Of a stretch of DNA of 64,000 bases, positions 1 to 8,868 are shown one piece after another. The stretch is taken from positions 62,001 through 126,000 of the forward strand of contig NZ_JAAQPI010000009.1 in NCBI RefSeq assembly GCF_011683955.1, read 5' to 3'. The notes under the pieces are model-generated. The model saw nothing but the letters and a program-made list of their open reading frames with translations, did no database searches and was not told the DNA's origin. The position numbers and the translations under genes were made by a program. The stretch's first letter is position 1. Every line of letters starts with the position of its first letter. Source of the DNA: Pseudomaricurvus alkylphenolicus (GTDB taxonomy: Bacteria; Pseudomonadota; Gammaproteobacteria; Pseudomonadales; Cellvibrionaceae).

Positions 1-226
1 CTTCTACGAGTGAGTCGATCATGCCCAAAAAGACAGTGGTGCCATTGCCCTGGGCGATCAGATCGCCCTTGGCGTCGGTAACACCCACGGAATAATCCAG
101 GGCCTCGTAGATAATCGGACTCATGCTGGTGCGGCTCATGGCCGCAAACATTTCATCGCCAATGGCGATCAGTGAGCTTTTAATGATTTCAAGGGTATAG
201 GGGTTGTCCTGTTCGATCGCTGGCAT
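1..226 (-). CDS. hyuB: Hydantoinase/oxoprolinase B-type subunit, N-terminal part (gene runs off the window)
   Basis: The reverse strand from 226 reads through to the window edge and begins MPAIEQDNPYTLEIIKSSL, followed by DEMFAAMSRTSMSPI and a YSVGVTDAKGDLIAQG stretch. That is the typical N-terminus of HyuB / N-methylhydantoinase B, the partner of HyuA in ATP-dependent cleavage of hydantoins, 5-oxoproline or related cyclic amides. Its ATG shares one base with the hyuA stop codon (TGATG), so the two are translationally coupled in one operon. About 75 residues are visible and the rest lies outside. The true substrate cannot be read from sequence. Confidence 0.9.
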   Translation of the reverse strand, partial: MPAIEQDNPYTLEIIKSSLIAIGDEMFAAMSRTSMSPIIYEALDYSVGVTDAKGDLIAQGNGTTVFLGMIDSLVE

Positions 227-2274
227 CAGTCCTGGCCCTCAATGAGAATATGAATATTGCCATAGGCGTCCATACGCACCTGTTTATGGGGTGTGATGAC
301 GATGGTGTTGGTTGCGTCCTCGATAATTGCCGGGCCAACAAAACTCATGCCCGGTTCGAGCCTGGCCAGATCATAGATGTCGGCTTCGTGAATACCCTGG
401 TCATCGAAATCCACTTTTCGCACCGCCTTGCGGGCGTCTTCCAGGCTCGCGCCGGTGGTGGCTTTCTCAACCAGTGGTTGTTTCTCGATTTTGCCGAACA
501 CCACCACATGGTAGTTCACCAGTTCAATGGGATTATCCAGGGTAAAACAATATTCCCGCTCGTGGGCACGGTGAAATTCCTGGCAGGCCACTTTCAGGGC
601 TTGCTGGTCGATGTTGCCATCGGCCAGTGGGATTTTGATGGTGTGTTCCTGCCCCAGATAGCGCATATCGGCATAGCGTTCAACGTACATCTGTTCACGT
701 TGGATGCCCTCGTTTTCGCACTGTTGCTGTGCGGCACAGGCAATATCGTTATAGCGTGAATCCACTGTGGCGGGGTCGCATTCCTTCAGGTTTTCAACCG
801 AGGTCTGTAGAAAATCCCGACGCAGGTCACTCATCAGCATGCCCCAGGCGGAAAACACCGAGGCGTTTACAGGCACAATCACCTTCTTCACTTTCAGCTC
901 TTCGGCCAGCGCCACCGCGTGCATGGCGCCGCCGCCGCCGAATGCGATCAAGGAAAAGTCCCTCGGGTCGTATCCTCTGTTTAATGACACCAGCTTCAGC
1001 GCGTTCACCATATTGGCGTTGGCAATGCGAATAACCCCGCGGGCCACTTCCTCGTGGCTACCGCCCAGTTGTTGCGCCAGTTTATCGAAGGCGTTGTACA
1101 GTGAGTTCCAGTCCGGTTTTTGTTCGCCTCCGAGAAACAGTTCCGGGTTAATGCGACCCAGCAGCAGGTTGGCATCCGTGGTGGTGGCGTTATCGCCTCC
1201 GCGCCCATAGGCGGCCGGCCCTGGGCTGGAACCGGCAGACTGAGGTCCCACGTGCATACGGTTGCCTTCGTCGATCCAGGCGATACTGCCACCGCCATTG
1301 CCAATTTCCACCAGATCCACGACCGGGGTGCGGATAGGGTATCCGGGATTTTCCCGATCCCATTCAATTCGGTATTCGGTGGTTATCTGAGCTTTGCCTT
1401 CGTGGATCAGTGCACATTTGGCGGTGGTGCCGCCAATATCCAGGGCGATCAGGTTCTCTTCGCCAATGATCTGGCCGATTGATGCCGCCCCCAGCATGCC
1501 GCTGGCGGGCCCGGATTCCACCAGGGTAATGGGGTCTGCGAGGGTGCCTTTTACGGTTGCCACACCGCCGTTGGATTGCATGATAAAGGGGCTGGGTTTT
1601 AGACCCTTTTCGTGCAAGTGAGATTCGAGGCGACCCAAATAGCGGTTGGTGATGGGCAACACATAGGCGGAAAGAACGGTGGTGCTGGTACGCTCATATT
1701 CACGCCATTCTCGGCAGACTTCGTGGGAGGCAATAACGGCGGCCTGTGGCCAGAGCTCCAGAACACGTTGCTTGATCTGCTGCTCGTGAATCGGATTGAC
1801 GTAACCGTGCAGCAGGCATATCGCGATGGCCTCCACCTGTTCAGCGCGCAGATGCGCCACAATCTCGTCCAGTTCCTGCAGCTGCACCGGCGTGCTGACT
1901 TCGCCATCGTAACTCAGACGTTCGGTCACCTCATGACGTAAATACCTTGGCACAAAAGGCGCCGGCTTTTCAAACGCGATGTTAAACAGATCCGGCCGGT
2001 TGCCGCGGGCGATTTCCAAAACATCTCTAAAGCCTCGTGTGGTGATCAGTGCGGTCTTGGAACCTTTACGGGACAACAGGGCATTGATGACCACTGTGGT
2101 GCCGTGGGCAAAGTAATCAAACTGAGCGGCATCCAGGTCTGACTTATCAATGGCGTTGAGCACGCCCTGCTCAAAATTTGGGGGGGTTGTGTCTGCTTTT
2201 ACGGTACGAACGCCATTGGCATCCACACAAACGAGGTCGGTAAAGGTACCACCTACATCTGTTGCTACACGCAT
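226..2274 (-). CDS. hyuA: Hydantoinase/oxoprolinase A-type subunit (HyuA)
   Basis: The 682-residue protein starts MRVATDVGGTFTDLVCVD, the ASKHA-type phosphate-binding segment of the Hydant_A_N domain. A second phosphate motif, ALDIGGTTAKCAL, lies near residue 277, and a GFGGGGAMHAVAL-like segment (IAFGGGGAMHA) near residue 445. Length and domain order fit HyuA / N-methylhydantoinase / 5-oxoprolinase subunit A, which uses ATP to open a cyclic amide together with HyuB. The start is supported by a strong ribosome site (CCGGAGGAGAT) directly before the ATG. It heads a minus-strand operon with hyuB and is divergent from a TonB receptor, which suggests that uptake and cleavage of one compound are linked. 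Substrate unknown: hydantoin, N-methylhydantoin and 5-oxoproline are all possible. Confidence 0.9.
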   Translation of the reverse strand: MRVATDVGGTFTDLVCVDANGVRTVKADTTPPNFEQGVLNAIDKSDLDAAQFDYFAHGTTVVINALLSRKGSKTALITTRGFRDVLEIARGNRPDLFNIAFEKPAPFVPRYLRHEVTERLSYDGEVSTPVQLQELDEIVAHLRAEQVEAIAICLLHGYVNPIHEQQIKQRVLELWPQAAVIASHEVCREWREYERTSTTVLSAYVLPITNRYLGRLESHLHEKGLKPSPFIMQSNGGVATVKGTLADPITLVESGPASGMLGAASIGQIIGEENLIALDIGGTTAKCALIHEGKAQITTEYRIEWDRENPGYPIRTPVVDLVEIGNGGGSIAWIDEGNRMHVGPQSAGSSPGPAAYGRGGDNATTTDANLLLGRINPELFLGGEQKPDWNSLYNAFDKLAQQLGGSHEEVARGVIRIANANMVNALKLVSLNRGYDPRDFSLIAFGGGGAMHAVALAEELKVKKVIVPVNASVFSAWGMLMSDLRRDFLQTSVENLKECDPATVDSRYNDIACAAQQQCENEGIQREQMYVERYADMRYLGQEHTIKIPLADGNIDQQALKVACQEFHRAHEREYCFTLDNPIELVNYHVVVFGKIEKQPLVEKATTGASLEDARKAVRKVDFDDQGIHEADIYDLARLEPGMSFVGPAIIEDATNTIVITPHKQVRMDAYGNIHILIEGQD

Positions 2275-2332
2275 ATCTCCTCCGGAGTTACCTCTTGTTT
2301 AAAAAGCGTCGTTTTAAAAAAACGCCTGTTTA

Positions 2333-2359
2333 GTGCATTTAATTATTAATCTAAAGCAC
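2333..2359. promoter_or_regulatory. AT-rich dyad in the hyuA / TBDR divergent intergenic region
   Basis: GTGCATTTA and TAAAGCAC form an imperfect inverted repeat with an AT-rich centre, placed between the two divergent genes. It could be an operator, for example for the XRE-cupin regulator encoded 2.4 kb away, but nothing in the sequence links the two. Confidence 0.3.
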
Positions 2360-2382
2360 ATATTTAAACTGTATCAAAAAAT

Positions 2383-2412
2383 TTGACGGCAGCAAAGATT
2401 TTACTCTAGAAT
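2383..2412 (+). promoter_or_regulatory. Predicted sigma70 promoter for the TBDR gene
   Basis: TTGACG (2383-2388) and TAGAAT (2407-2412) are separated by 18 bp and lie about 90 bp before the receptor start codon. Both hexamers are close to consensus. Confidence 0.55.
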
Positions 2413-2498
2413 GAATTCCGTAGACTCAAGTGACTTAAGCTTAGATCACACACAAACCATAAAAAGACATCAGACAGATGAGAGCGGGAGAATTGATA

Positions 2499-4688
2499 AT
2501 GAAGAGAAACTTGCCTTTTAGCCGTCGCCTACTGTGCAGCGTCATTGCCTGTACCGGCTTCACCGGGATGGCTTCTGCTGAGGAGGAGGCTGCTGCCTTT
2601 ACCATTGAAGAGGTAGTGGTCACTGCGCGCAAACGCGCCGAAAGCCTGGAAGATGTACCTGTGGCGGTGTCAGCGTACACCGAGGGCATGATTGAGGACG
2701 CAGGCATTGAACGCCCGGGCGACTTTCTGGCGCTGACCCCCAATGTGACCTTTGTTGAGTCCGAGAGCGCCGGTACCAGTTTTCTTACGGTCCGTGGAGT
2801 GTCACAGGTGCGCAATGGTGAATCCCCGGTGGCGGTGGTGATCGATGGCGTTTTGATGACGGATCCAGGTCAATTCAATCAGGAGTTATTCGATATCCAG
2901 CAGATCGAGGTACTGAAAGGACCACAGGGCGCTTTATACGGTCGCAACGCCATCGGCGGCGCCATCAATATTACTACCAAGCAGGCGGCCACCGAACCGG
3001 AAGCAAAGTTGACCCTGGGGGCTGGCAACGGCAATCGCCTGAAGGGCAACTTCTCTATGAGTGCGCCGATTATTGAGGATGAGCTCTATCTGCGGCTGGC
3101 CGGCAGTTATGTGGAGCAGGATGGACATATTGACAATGAGTTCCTGAACAAAGAAGTGGACTTTTACGAAGACAAGAGCCTGCGCGCAAGGCTCACCTGG
3201 GAACCCAGCGATGAACTCAGCGTGGATGTGCGTTATGGCTACGCCGAAACCGAAGGGGGAGCGCTCAACTTTGTGGTCAACAGTGGCGATGCCGATGACA
3301 CCCGTGTACCGATTCGGGCCAATCGCCTGGGGACCAATGAACGCGAGCTGGAAAACGCCTCGATCAAAATCGATTACGAGCTGGGGTTTGCCACCCTGAC
3401 TTCAATAACCTCCTGGAATTCCCAGGAAGAGTTTTACGCGGCGGACGCCTACCCCTATGAATGTACGCCGGTATGCCCGCTAACCGCGGAAAACGCACCT
3501 GTTAATCACTTCTTTGACAGCGCTTTCGGCTTTGTATTGGACCAGGTGGTGAGTGTCTTTACCGACATCGAAACGGTCAGCCAGGAGCTGCGTCTGACCT
3601 CGTCCGCAGAAAATGACCTGCGTTGGATTGCCGGGGTCTACTTTTTGGAAACCGAACGTTTTCGCGGGTTGCCGACGGAAAACGACCTGGGCCAAGCCTA
3701 CAATCGCGATGTCTTTGACAGCTATACCGTCTCCGGAGCCGCCGATGACAATGACAATACCGCCTGGGCGGCATTTGGGCAGATGAATTACGACGTCAGT
3801 GATCAGTGGGAAGTATCCTTTGCGCTGCGTTACGATAAAGACGAACGCGAACAGCAGGACGTGGCCCCGGCGGCATTTTCCAGTACCTCCGGTTTGACGC
3901 GCAATGAAGAGTACTCTGAATTGCAGCCCAAGTTTACGCTCAAGTATCAGCCCAACGACGACTTCAATGCGTTTTTTGTGATGAGCAAAGGCTTTCGCAG
4001 CGGCGGGTTCAACCAGAACGGCGTGGCGGCGCTGGCGGCCTCTGTCGGTATTGAAGGCATCAGCGATGACTACGAAAAGGAAGTGTCACACAATGTGGAG
4101 CTGGGCTTTAAGAGTACCTGGATGGACGGTCGCATGAAGTTGAACGGTTCGCTGTTCCGCACCGATATCGAAGACCAGCACTTCTTCCAGTTTATTGGTG
4201 CCATCAATCGCCAATTGCTCAATAACATTGATGAAGTCACACTGCAGGGGCTTGAGTTCGACGCCCGCTACCTCGCCACTGAGTCACTGGATTTGTACCT
4301 GGGATTCGGAGTGACGGACAGCGAGATCGAAGACTATACCGTAACACCGGGAGACGAAGGCAACTGGGCACCTTATGTGGCCAAGACCACACTCAACCTC
4401 GGTGGTCAGTATAACTTCACCGTGAGCGATGGTATCGACGGTTTTGCCCGGCTGGATTTTGAACGACGCGGCCAGCAGTATTGGGACACCGCCAACTCCA
4501 GCGCGCGCAGTCCCATTGAGCTCATCAACCTGCGGGTAGGATTGTCTTCCGAGGAGCACGCCTGGTCAGTCACCGCCTGGGCCAAAAACCTGACGGACGA
4601 AGAATACAACGCTGAGTACGTTAATGGTGGCTTTGCAGTGATTGCACCGCCCAGGACTTATGGCTTGGACGTGACCAAGCGATTCTAG
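2499..4688 (+). CDS. TonB-dependent outer-membrane receptor
   Basis: From the ATG at 2499 the product has 729 residues. It has a signal peptide (MKRNLPFSRRLLCSVIACTG, cleaved after MASA), a TonB box-like segment (IEEVVVTARKRAESL), a plug domain and a 22-strand-type barrel ending in KRF, with the terminal Phe typical of outer-membrane proteins. An upstream in-frame ATG at 2478 would add seven residues, but GCGGGAG lies eight bases before 2499, so 2499 is preferred. The role is energy-dependent uptake of a large or scarce substrate across the outer membrane. Its divergent arrangement with hyuAB and closeness to the XRE-cupin regulator suggest an amide- or amino-acid-like substrate, but the family alone does not reveal it. 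Confidence 0.9.
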   Translation: MKRNLPFSRRLLCSVIACTGFTGMASAEEEAAAFTIEEVVVTARKRAESLEDVPVAVSAYTEGMIEDAGIERPGDFLALTPNVTFVESESAGTSFLTVRGVSQVRNGESPVAVVIDGVLMTDPGQFNQELFDIQQIEVLKGPQGALYGRNAIGGAINITTKQAATEPEAKLTLGAGNGNRLKGNFSMSAPIIEDELYLRLAGSYVEQDGHIDNEFLNKEVDFYEDKSLRARLTWEPSDELSVDVRYGYAETEGGALNFVVNSGDADDTRVPIRANRLGTNERELENASIKIDYELGFATLTSITSWNSQEEFYAADAYPYECTPVCPLTAENAPVNHFFDSAFGFVLDQVVSVFTDIETVSQELRLTSSAENDLRWIAGVYFLETERFRGLPTENDLGQAYNRDVFDSYTVSGAADDNDNTAWAAFGQMNYDVSDQWEVSFALRYDKDEREQQDVAPAAFSSTSGLTRNEEYSELQPKFTLKYQPNDDFNAFFVMSKGFRSGGFNQNGVAALAASVGIEGISDDYEKEVSHNVELGFKSTWMDGRMKLNGSLFRTDIEDQHFFQFIGAINRQLLNNIDEVTLQGLEFDARYLATESLDLYLGFGVTDSEIEDYTVTPGDEGNWAPYVAKTTLNLGGQYNFTVSDGIDGFARLDFERRGQQYWDTANSSARSPIELINLRVGLSSEEHAWSVTAWAKNLTDEEYNAEYVNGGFAVIAPPRTYGLDVTKRF

Positions 4689-4768
4689 GCAAATATTTCG
4701 CGTATATTTCAAAGGACGATTTCTCTATAATTCGGCGGAGATTTCAGATTGAGTAGTGGGAGTTCATC

Positions 4769-5332
4769 ATGGTTTTAGGGGCAAAAACAGCCAGCACCCC
4801 ACCAGTGGGGTTGATGTTGAAAAGCCGGCGCAAGGAGCTGAAGATGACGCTCCAGGACCTGGCGGAAAAGTCCGGTCTGTCAGCGCCGTTTATCTCGCAG
4901 GCGGAGCGCAACCAGACCATCCCTTCCATGGTGTCTCTGGTCAAGCTCTCCCAGGCTCTGGATGTGGACGTGAAGTACTTTATGGAAGTGCCTCACGACG
5001 ATTCCATCGTCCACCGGGCGGGAGAGCTGACAGAAGTGGAGATGGACTCTCCGGTGACCTACTACAATATGAGCTCGGATCTTACCAATCAGCAGATGGA
5101 TTCCATTCTGATGGTTATCCCTCCTGGCCACGAATTCCCCGTGGATCAGCGGGACGGTGAAGATCTGCTCTATGTTCTGGAAGGTGAACTATACGCCGAA
5201 GTGGGTGATGTGAAGACCACGCTTAAAGCGGGGGATTCCATGCACTTTAATTCCAACGTTCCCCATACGGCCGTTAATCAATCGGACAAGGACGTCAAGT
5301 TGTTGTATGTGGGAACGCCCAGCATTTTTTGA
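4769..5332 (+). CDS. XRE-family regulator with C-terminal cupin sensor domain
   Basis: The 187-residue protein has an HTH_XRE domain at about residues 15-70 (LKSRRKELKMTLQDLAEKSG, FISQAERN, IPSMVSLVKLSQAL). A cupin_2 domain follows at about 110-185 (GEDLLYVLEGEL, LKAGDSMHFNSNVPH). Such XRE-cupin proteins usually repress local catabolic operons for amines or amino acids and sense a small metabolite in the cupin barrel. A GGGAG ribosome site precedes the ATG, and a TATAAT-like -10 lies at 4726-4731. It follows the TBDR by 80 bp and precedes a small cupin gene by 23 bp. Probable targets are the hyuAB/TBDR region and the MFS gene; this is inference from position. Confidence 0.85.
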   Translation: MVLGAKTASTPPVGLMLKSRRKELKMTLQDLAEKSGLSAPFISQAERNQTIPSMVSLVKLSQALDVDVKYFMEVPHDDSIVHRAGELTEVEMDSPVTYYNMSSDLTNQQMDSILMVIPPGHEFPVDQRDGEDLLYVLEGELYAEVGDVKTTLKAGDSMHFNSNVPHTAVNQSDKDVKLLYVGTPSIF

Positions 5333-5355
5333 CCAATTTGAGGCGGTAGCAGTCA

Positions 5356-5673
5356 ATGCAGCAAATCAATATCAGCTATCCGGAAGCCAACGAAAAACTC
5401 AAAACACTGCTCACACTGAGTAAAACCCACCATAAACAACACGAGGTCGGAACCGGCTTTCTCAAAGCCGGAACCCGCATGCCGGATGCGGGAAAATCCG
5501 CGCACGCCCGCCACGAAGTGTCCATCATTGTCGATGGTATGCTAAAGACCAGCTCCGGTGGCCAGACGGTTCTTCTTCAAGCGGGGGATATTGTCTCCAT
5601 CCCCGAGTTGCAAGAGCAATCCACCGAGGTAGTGGAAGACACTCGTCTTATCTACATCTTCTTCGATAAATAA
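5356..5673 (+). CDS. Small single-domain cupin protein
   Basis: This 105-residue protein has a cupin fold pattern: HARHEVSIIVDGMLKTSSGG in the first half and LLQAGDIVSIPELQEQS in the second. The usual metal-binding set is only partly present (His residues near 52-56), so it may be a binding or stabilising protein and not an enzyme. It is co-oriented with the XRE-cupin gene 23 bp upstream and probably co-transcribed, and is convergent with the MFS gene. Function not recognised beyond the fold. Confidence 0.7.
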   Translation: MQQINISYPEANEKLKTLLTLSKTHHKQHEVGTGFLKAGTRMPDAGKSAHARHEVSIIVDGMLKTSSGGQTVLLQAGDIVSIPELQEQSTEVVEDTRLIYIFFDK

Positions 5674-5708
5674 TTTTGCAAGGTGATATCTTCTTCTGAG
5701 GGCGGAAG

Positions 5709-6905
5709 TCAGTTGCTGGCGAGGGCTTCCCCTTCTTGAGTCTCCTCTGGAGAAACGCCGGTTTCCGGAAGATAAAAGCTGCCCACAAACAAGGTGGTAC
5801 TGATAACGGCGATCAAAGCGAATGCCATTTCATAGCTACCATTGTTGACGTCCACCAACCAGCCAAACACCCACAACACCAGTGTTGCCACCAGGTAACT
5901 GACGGCGTAAAAGATACTGAAAATCACAGTAACGCGGGTGCCATTCATACCCGGCAGTTCCTGAGGTAGGGTAATCAGAGCGGCATAGGGCATAAAAATG
6001 CAAAACCCTAATACCATGGCGCTGACATTTTGAACCATGGAGTCGGCAGAAAAGCTCAAACCCAGGATTGCCAGGGTCAGGGCAACACCCGACCAGCGGA
6101 TCAGCGGAAGACGCTTGGGAAAACACTGATTGTAAATAATACCGGCCAGTGTCCCCAAAATTCCGAAGCCGATTACAGAGGTGCTTTGCGCAATACCCGC
6201 TTGTGGGTAGAACGTAAACACGCAGATGTAAAACGCCAGCAGGCCAGAAAAGGTCAGTGCATAGATCCAGACGAACGGGTCCTTGAGCCCTTCCCAATAC
6301 CCATAGTGTGGCTCTTGATTTTGAGTGGTTTTCTGCTGCGGGCTTCGGTCCTTAAAGTCCACCAGTGTCCACAGTCCGGCAAGTACCAGGCTGACAACAG
6401 AAAAAGTGGCGAGTGTGTTTTGCCAGCCACCGGTCAGAGCGTTAATGTCCTGGATTAACCAAAGTACGATACCTGTCCCCACATTGAACGCAACCGCGTT
6501 GATACCGTTGATGGTGGGCCGCTCCCTGGGGCTGAACCATTGCATCACAATGGGGTTGAAGTAGACGATCATCAACGCTCCGCCCAAGCCCATGGCAAAA
6601 CGGCTGAGCAACAGGAGTTCGTAATTGGGTGAGAAGGGCGTCAGAAAACCGAACCCGACCATAAGTGCAGACACCAAAAAGGCCCACTTAACACCGACTC
6701 GCAATGCCAGCAAAGCTGCAGTAAATGTACCGACTATTTTAGCCAAAGTCACGGCACCACTGAGCAGGCTGGCAGAAGCCATGGACTGTACATTCATGGC
6801 CTCCATAATCTCAGACATATTGGCGGTGCCGCCTACCCAGGCCATGGCGAACAGAACATAGCTCAGAAAGGCGATCGTCTCGACGTAATACTTATTGCGA
6901 ATCAC
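5709..6905 (-). CDS. MFS transporter
   Basis: About 12 hydrophobic segments and a major-facilitator pattern are visible (ANMSEIMEAMNVQSMASASL after helix 1; FAMGLGGALMIVYFNPIVMQ; WFSPRERPTINGIN between helices 4 and 5). I place the start at the GTG at 6905 (VIRNKYYVETIAF), because GGAGG lies seven bases upstream; this gives 399 residues. The upstream in-frame ATG at 6959 would add 18 polar residues unlike the family. It resembles nitrate/nitrite- or organic-acid-type MFS carriers, but substrate cannot be assigned. It is convergent with the small cupin gene and may import the compound handled by HyuAB. Confidence 0.85.
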   Translation of the reverse strand: MIRNKYYVETIAFLSYVLFAMAWVGGTANMSEIMEAMNVQSMASASLLSGAVTLAKIVGTFTAALLALRVGVKWAFLVSALMVGFGFLTPFSPNYELLLLSRFAMGLGGALMIVYFNPIVMQWFSPRERPTINGINAVAFNVGTGIVLWLIQDINALTGGWQNTLATFSVVSLVLAGLWTLVDFKDRSPQQKTTQNQEPHYGYWEGLKDPFVWIYALTFSGLLAFYICVFTFYPQAGIAQSTSVIGFGILGTLAGIIYNQCFPKRLPLIRWSGVALTLAILGLSFSADSMVQNVSAMVLGFCIFMPYAALITLPQELPGMNGTRVTVIFSIFYAVSYLVATLVLWVFGWLVDVNNGSYEMAFALIAVISTTLFVGSFYLPETGVSPEETQEGEALASN

Positions 6906-7062
6906 AAGGGTTCCTCCGAGTATGGAGTTACCATACATGACAGGTGGTTCATGTGTCAATAAGTTGCACCGGCAGCGACAATAATAAATGCTATGATGCC
7001 GACATAGGGTTCTGATAGCTTATGAGAAATAGCTTTCATTCCATTTTTTCCCGGAGGGAATT

Positions 7063-7296
7063 GTGAAAAAACTAAAGAATGAGAAAGAGCTGCTAAAAAA
7101 AGCAATCGCCGATGGCGTCGCCTACGGCGAAAAGCGCGGAGTGGTTGAATTCGAACCGACGGATTCAGCCAGTGAGAAGGTCGAATACATATACCGATTG
7201 CTGGTTCACGACAAAGTCATTCAGCCCCTGCCTGAAGATCAGGTGTCTCAGAAATCCATGCGGCATAAGCTGGCGATCTGGGCCTCTAAGCATTAG
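7063..7296 (+). CDS. Small hypothetical protein, 77 aa
   Basis: A GTG start at 7063 follows CCGGAGGGAATT, a near-perfect ribosome site. The product is charged and soluble with no signal peptide. Its N-terminal half is Lys/Glu-rich (MKKLKNEKELLKKAI) and likely helical. Its C-terminal half (EYIYRLLVHDKVIQPLPED, then a basic tail) looks like a small folded domain. The 3' end overlaps the convergent GMC oxidoreductase gene by 11 bp. I do not recognise the family. The good ribosome site and coherent amphipathic composition support a real gene. Confidence 0.6.
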   Translation: MKKLKNEKELLKKAIADGVAYGEKRGVVEFEPTDSASEKVEYIYRLLVHDKVIQPLPEDQVSQKSMRHKLAIWASKH

Positions 7297-8848
7297 CAAT
7301 ACGGTCGGCGGCTCTATCCGCGAGCGCATGCAGTGTGAAGGTCGGGTTGACGCCGCCAGATGTCGGGAATAATCCCGCCCCGGCGATAAACAGATTGGGC
7401 AGGTCGTGGGTCTGTCCATAGCTGTTGGTGACGGAGCTTCCTGAATCATTGCCCATAATGGTACCACCCATGATATGCATGGAGTTGACGCGGGAGGACC
7501 AAACCTCTTGAGCGCCTGCCGCCTCGAAGATTCGCTCACCTTGTTGTCGGGATTTCTCTGCCAGGGCCAGGCTCTCATCAGCGAAGCGGTGTGAGACCTG
7601 CGCCAGAGGCACACCATTGGAGTCAAACCGTTGAGTTGAGAGTCTTACTTTGTTGCTCGCGAGAGGCAAACCTTCGCATACGGAGGTCATGGTAGCGAGA
7701 TGACTGGAGGCCTGTTGCATAAATGCTGTCAGCTCAGAGCCGAAGAGCCCCGGACGACAATTGGCGTAACCCAACAGATCATTGGGCTTTTGCGCCTGAG
7801 CAATCAACCACTGGAAACTGCCGAAGGCCTGTTGACCGTGCCGGTTTTTTTCGTATCCGTCCTGGCAGAGCAGCTGCCCGCCGGTCGCACCCAGAAAGTT
7901 TTCGGTTTGTTCCTCAAACAGTCCGTAAATAGAAACGCTGGGATGACTCATCAGGTAGTCCCCGACCCGCCCACTGCTGTTGGCCAGCCCCTGAGGGTGA
8001 TGCTTGGTGGCTGACGCCAGAAGAAGTCTCGGATTTTGCACCGGGTTGGCTGCAAGAATCACGTTTTCGGCGATCAGTGTGCGAGTTTTTCCATCGGCCG
8101 TTACGTAATCAACTCCCGTTGCCCGCTGTCCGCTGGTGTCGGTCAAGATTCGCGTGACGCAGGATTCGTGGCGCAGCTCGGCACCGGCTTTCAGCGCCCG
8201 CGGTAAATAGACCGCCAGAGGGTTGGCGAGGGCACCTATGGGGCAACCCGCGTCACACCACCCGTCCCACAGACAACCGCCTCGCCCCCGATAGGGCTGG
8301 CTGGTGATTCCCAGAGGCACGGGCGATGTTCGCAACCCCAGCTTGTGAAAGCCCCTGGCAATGATGCGCCCCTGGGCGAAAGTTGGCACTGGCGGCAGCG
8401 GATAGGCTGCACCTTCCGGGCGCCAGTGTTCCGTCTCTGCGTCACCCGAGACGCCGACTTCCTTTTGCACAAGGTCGTAATGTTTACGAAGATCCCGATA
8501 GCGGATTGGCCAATCCAGCCCTTTACCATGATCACTGGCGACGGAAAAATCCTCCGGGTGCATTCGCGGCCAAACGGCGTAGTGGTGAGTGGCGCTGCCG
8601 CCGGTTCCACGGCCGGTATTGAAGTGATAGCCAATGGGGTGTTGACCCTCGTCTACTACCGGTTCTCCATCCCATTTGAGCTTGCGTGCCCATATTTGAG
8701 AGCTAACCAGATCGCTGCTACGACGTTGCTTACCCGCTTCCAGGATCACCACCGCTTGACCTGCCTCTGCCAGCCTGGCAGCCATCAGGCTGCCGGCGGC
8801 TCCGGAGCCGACAATAACAACATCTACTTCTTCCAACAGTTGTTGCAT
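7286..8848 (-). CDS. GMC-family FAD oxidoreductase (alcohol/sugar dehydrogenase type)
   Basis: The 520-residue protein has an N-terminal ADP-binding motif (VVIVGSGAAGSLMAARLAEA), a GMC signature region (NTGRGTGGSATHHYAVWPRM) and a C-terminal block with the catalytic His (NSMHIMGGTIMG) and partner Asn (TSGGVNPTFTLHALADRAAD). No signal peptide is visible. It probably reaches the periplasm together with the Tat-exported small subunit encoded 20 bp upstream, as in gluconate-2- or fructose-dehydrogenase complexes. Family members oxidise an alcohol or sugar carbon and pass electrons to a cytochrome. No cytochrome c subunit gene is next to it. Substrate unknown. Confidence 0.85.
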   Translation of the reverse strand: MQQLLEEVDVVIVGSGAAGSLMAARLAEAGQAVVILEAGKQRRSSDLVSSQIWARKLKWDGEPVVDEGQHPIGYHFNTGRGTGGSATHHYAVWPRMHPEDFSVASDHGKGLDWPIRYRDLRKHYDLVQKEVGVSGDAETEHWRPEGAAYPLPPVPTFAQGRIIARGFHKLGLRTSPVPLGITSQPYRGRGGCLWDGWCDAGCPIGALANPLAVYLPRALKAGAELRHESCVTRILTDTSGQRATGVDYVTADGKTRTLIAENVILAANPVQNPRLLLASATKHHPQGLANSSGRVGDYLMSHPSVSIYGLFEEQTENFLGATGGQLLCQDGYEKNRHGQQAFGSFQWLIAQAQKPNDLLGYANCRPGLFGSELTAFMQQASSHLATMTSVCEGLPLASNKVRLSTQRFDSNGVPLAQVSHRFADESLALAEKSRQQGERIFEAAGAQEVWSSRVNSMHIMGGTIMGNDSGSSVTNSYGQTHDLPNLFIAGAGLFPTSGGVNPTFTLHALADRAADRIANA

Positions 8849-8868
8849 AACTTATGCTCCGGCTCTGT

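Noticed and set aside
250-759. Open frame of 169 codons on the plus strand
   Set aside because: It lies antisense to hyuA, which has strong family motifs; no ribosome site and no recognisable domain.
1-2274. HyuAB considered as part of the N-methyl-compound locus (N-methylhydantoin route)
   Set aside because: It is 10 kb away with its own XRE-cupin regulator, and no LuxR-type box is present near it.
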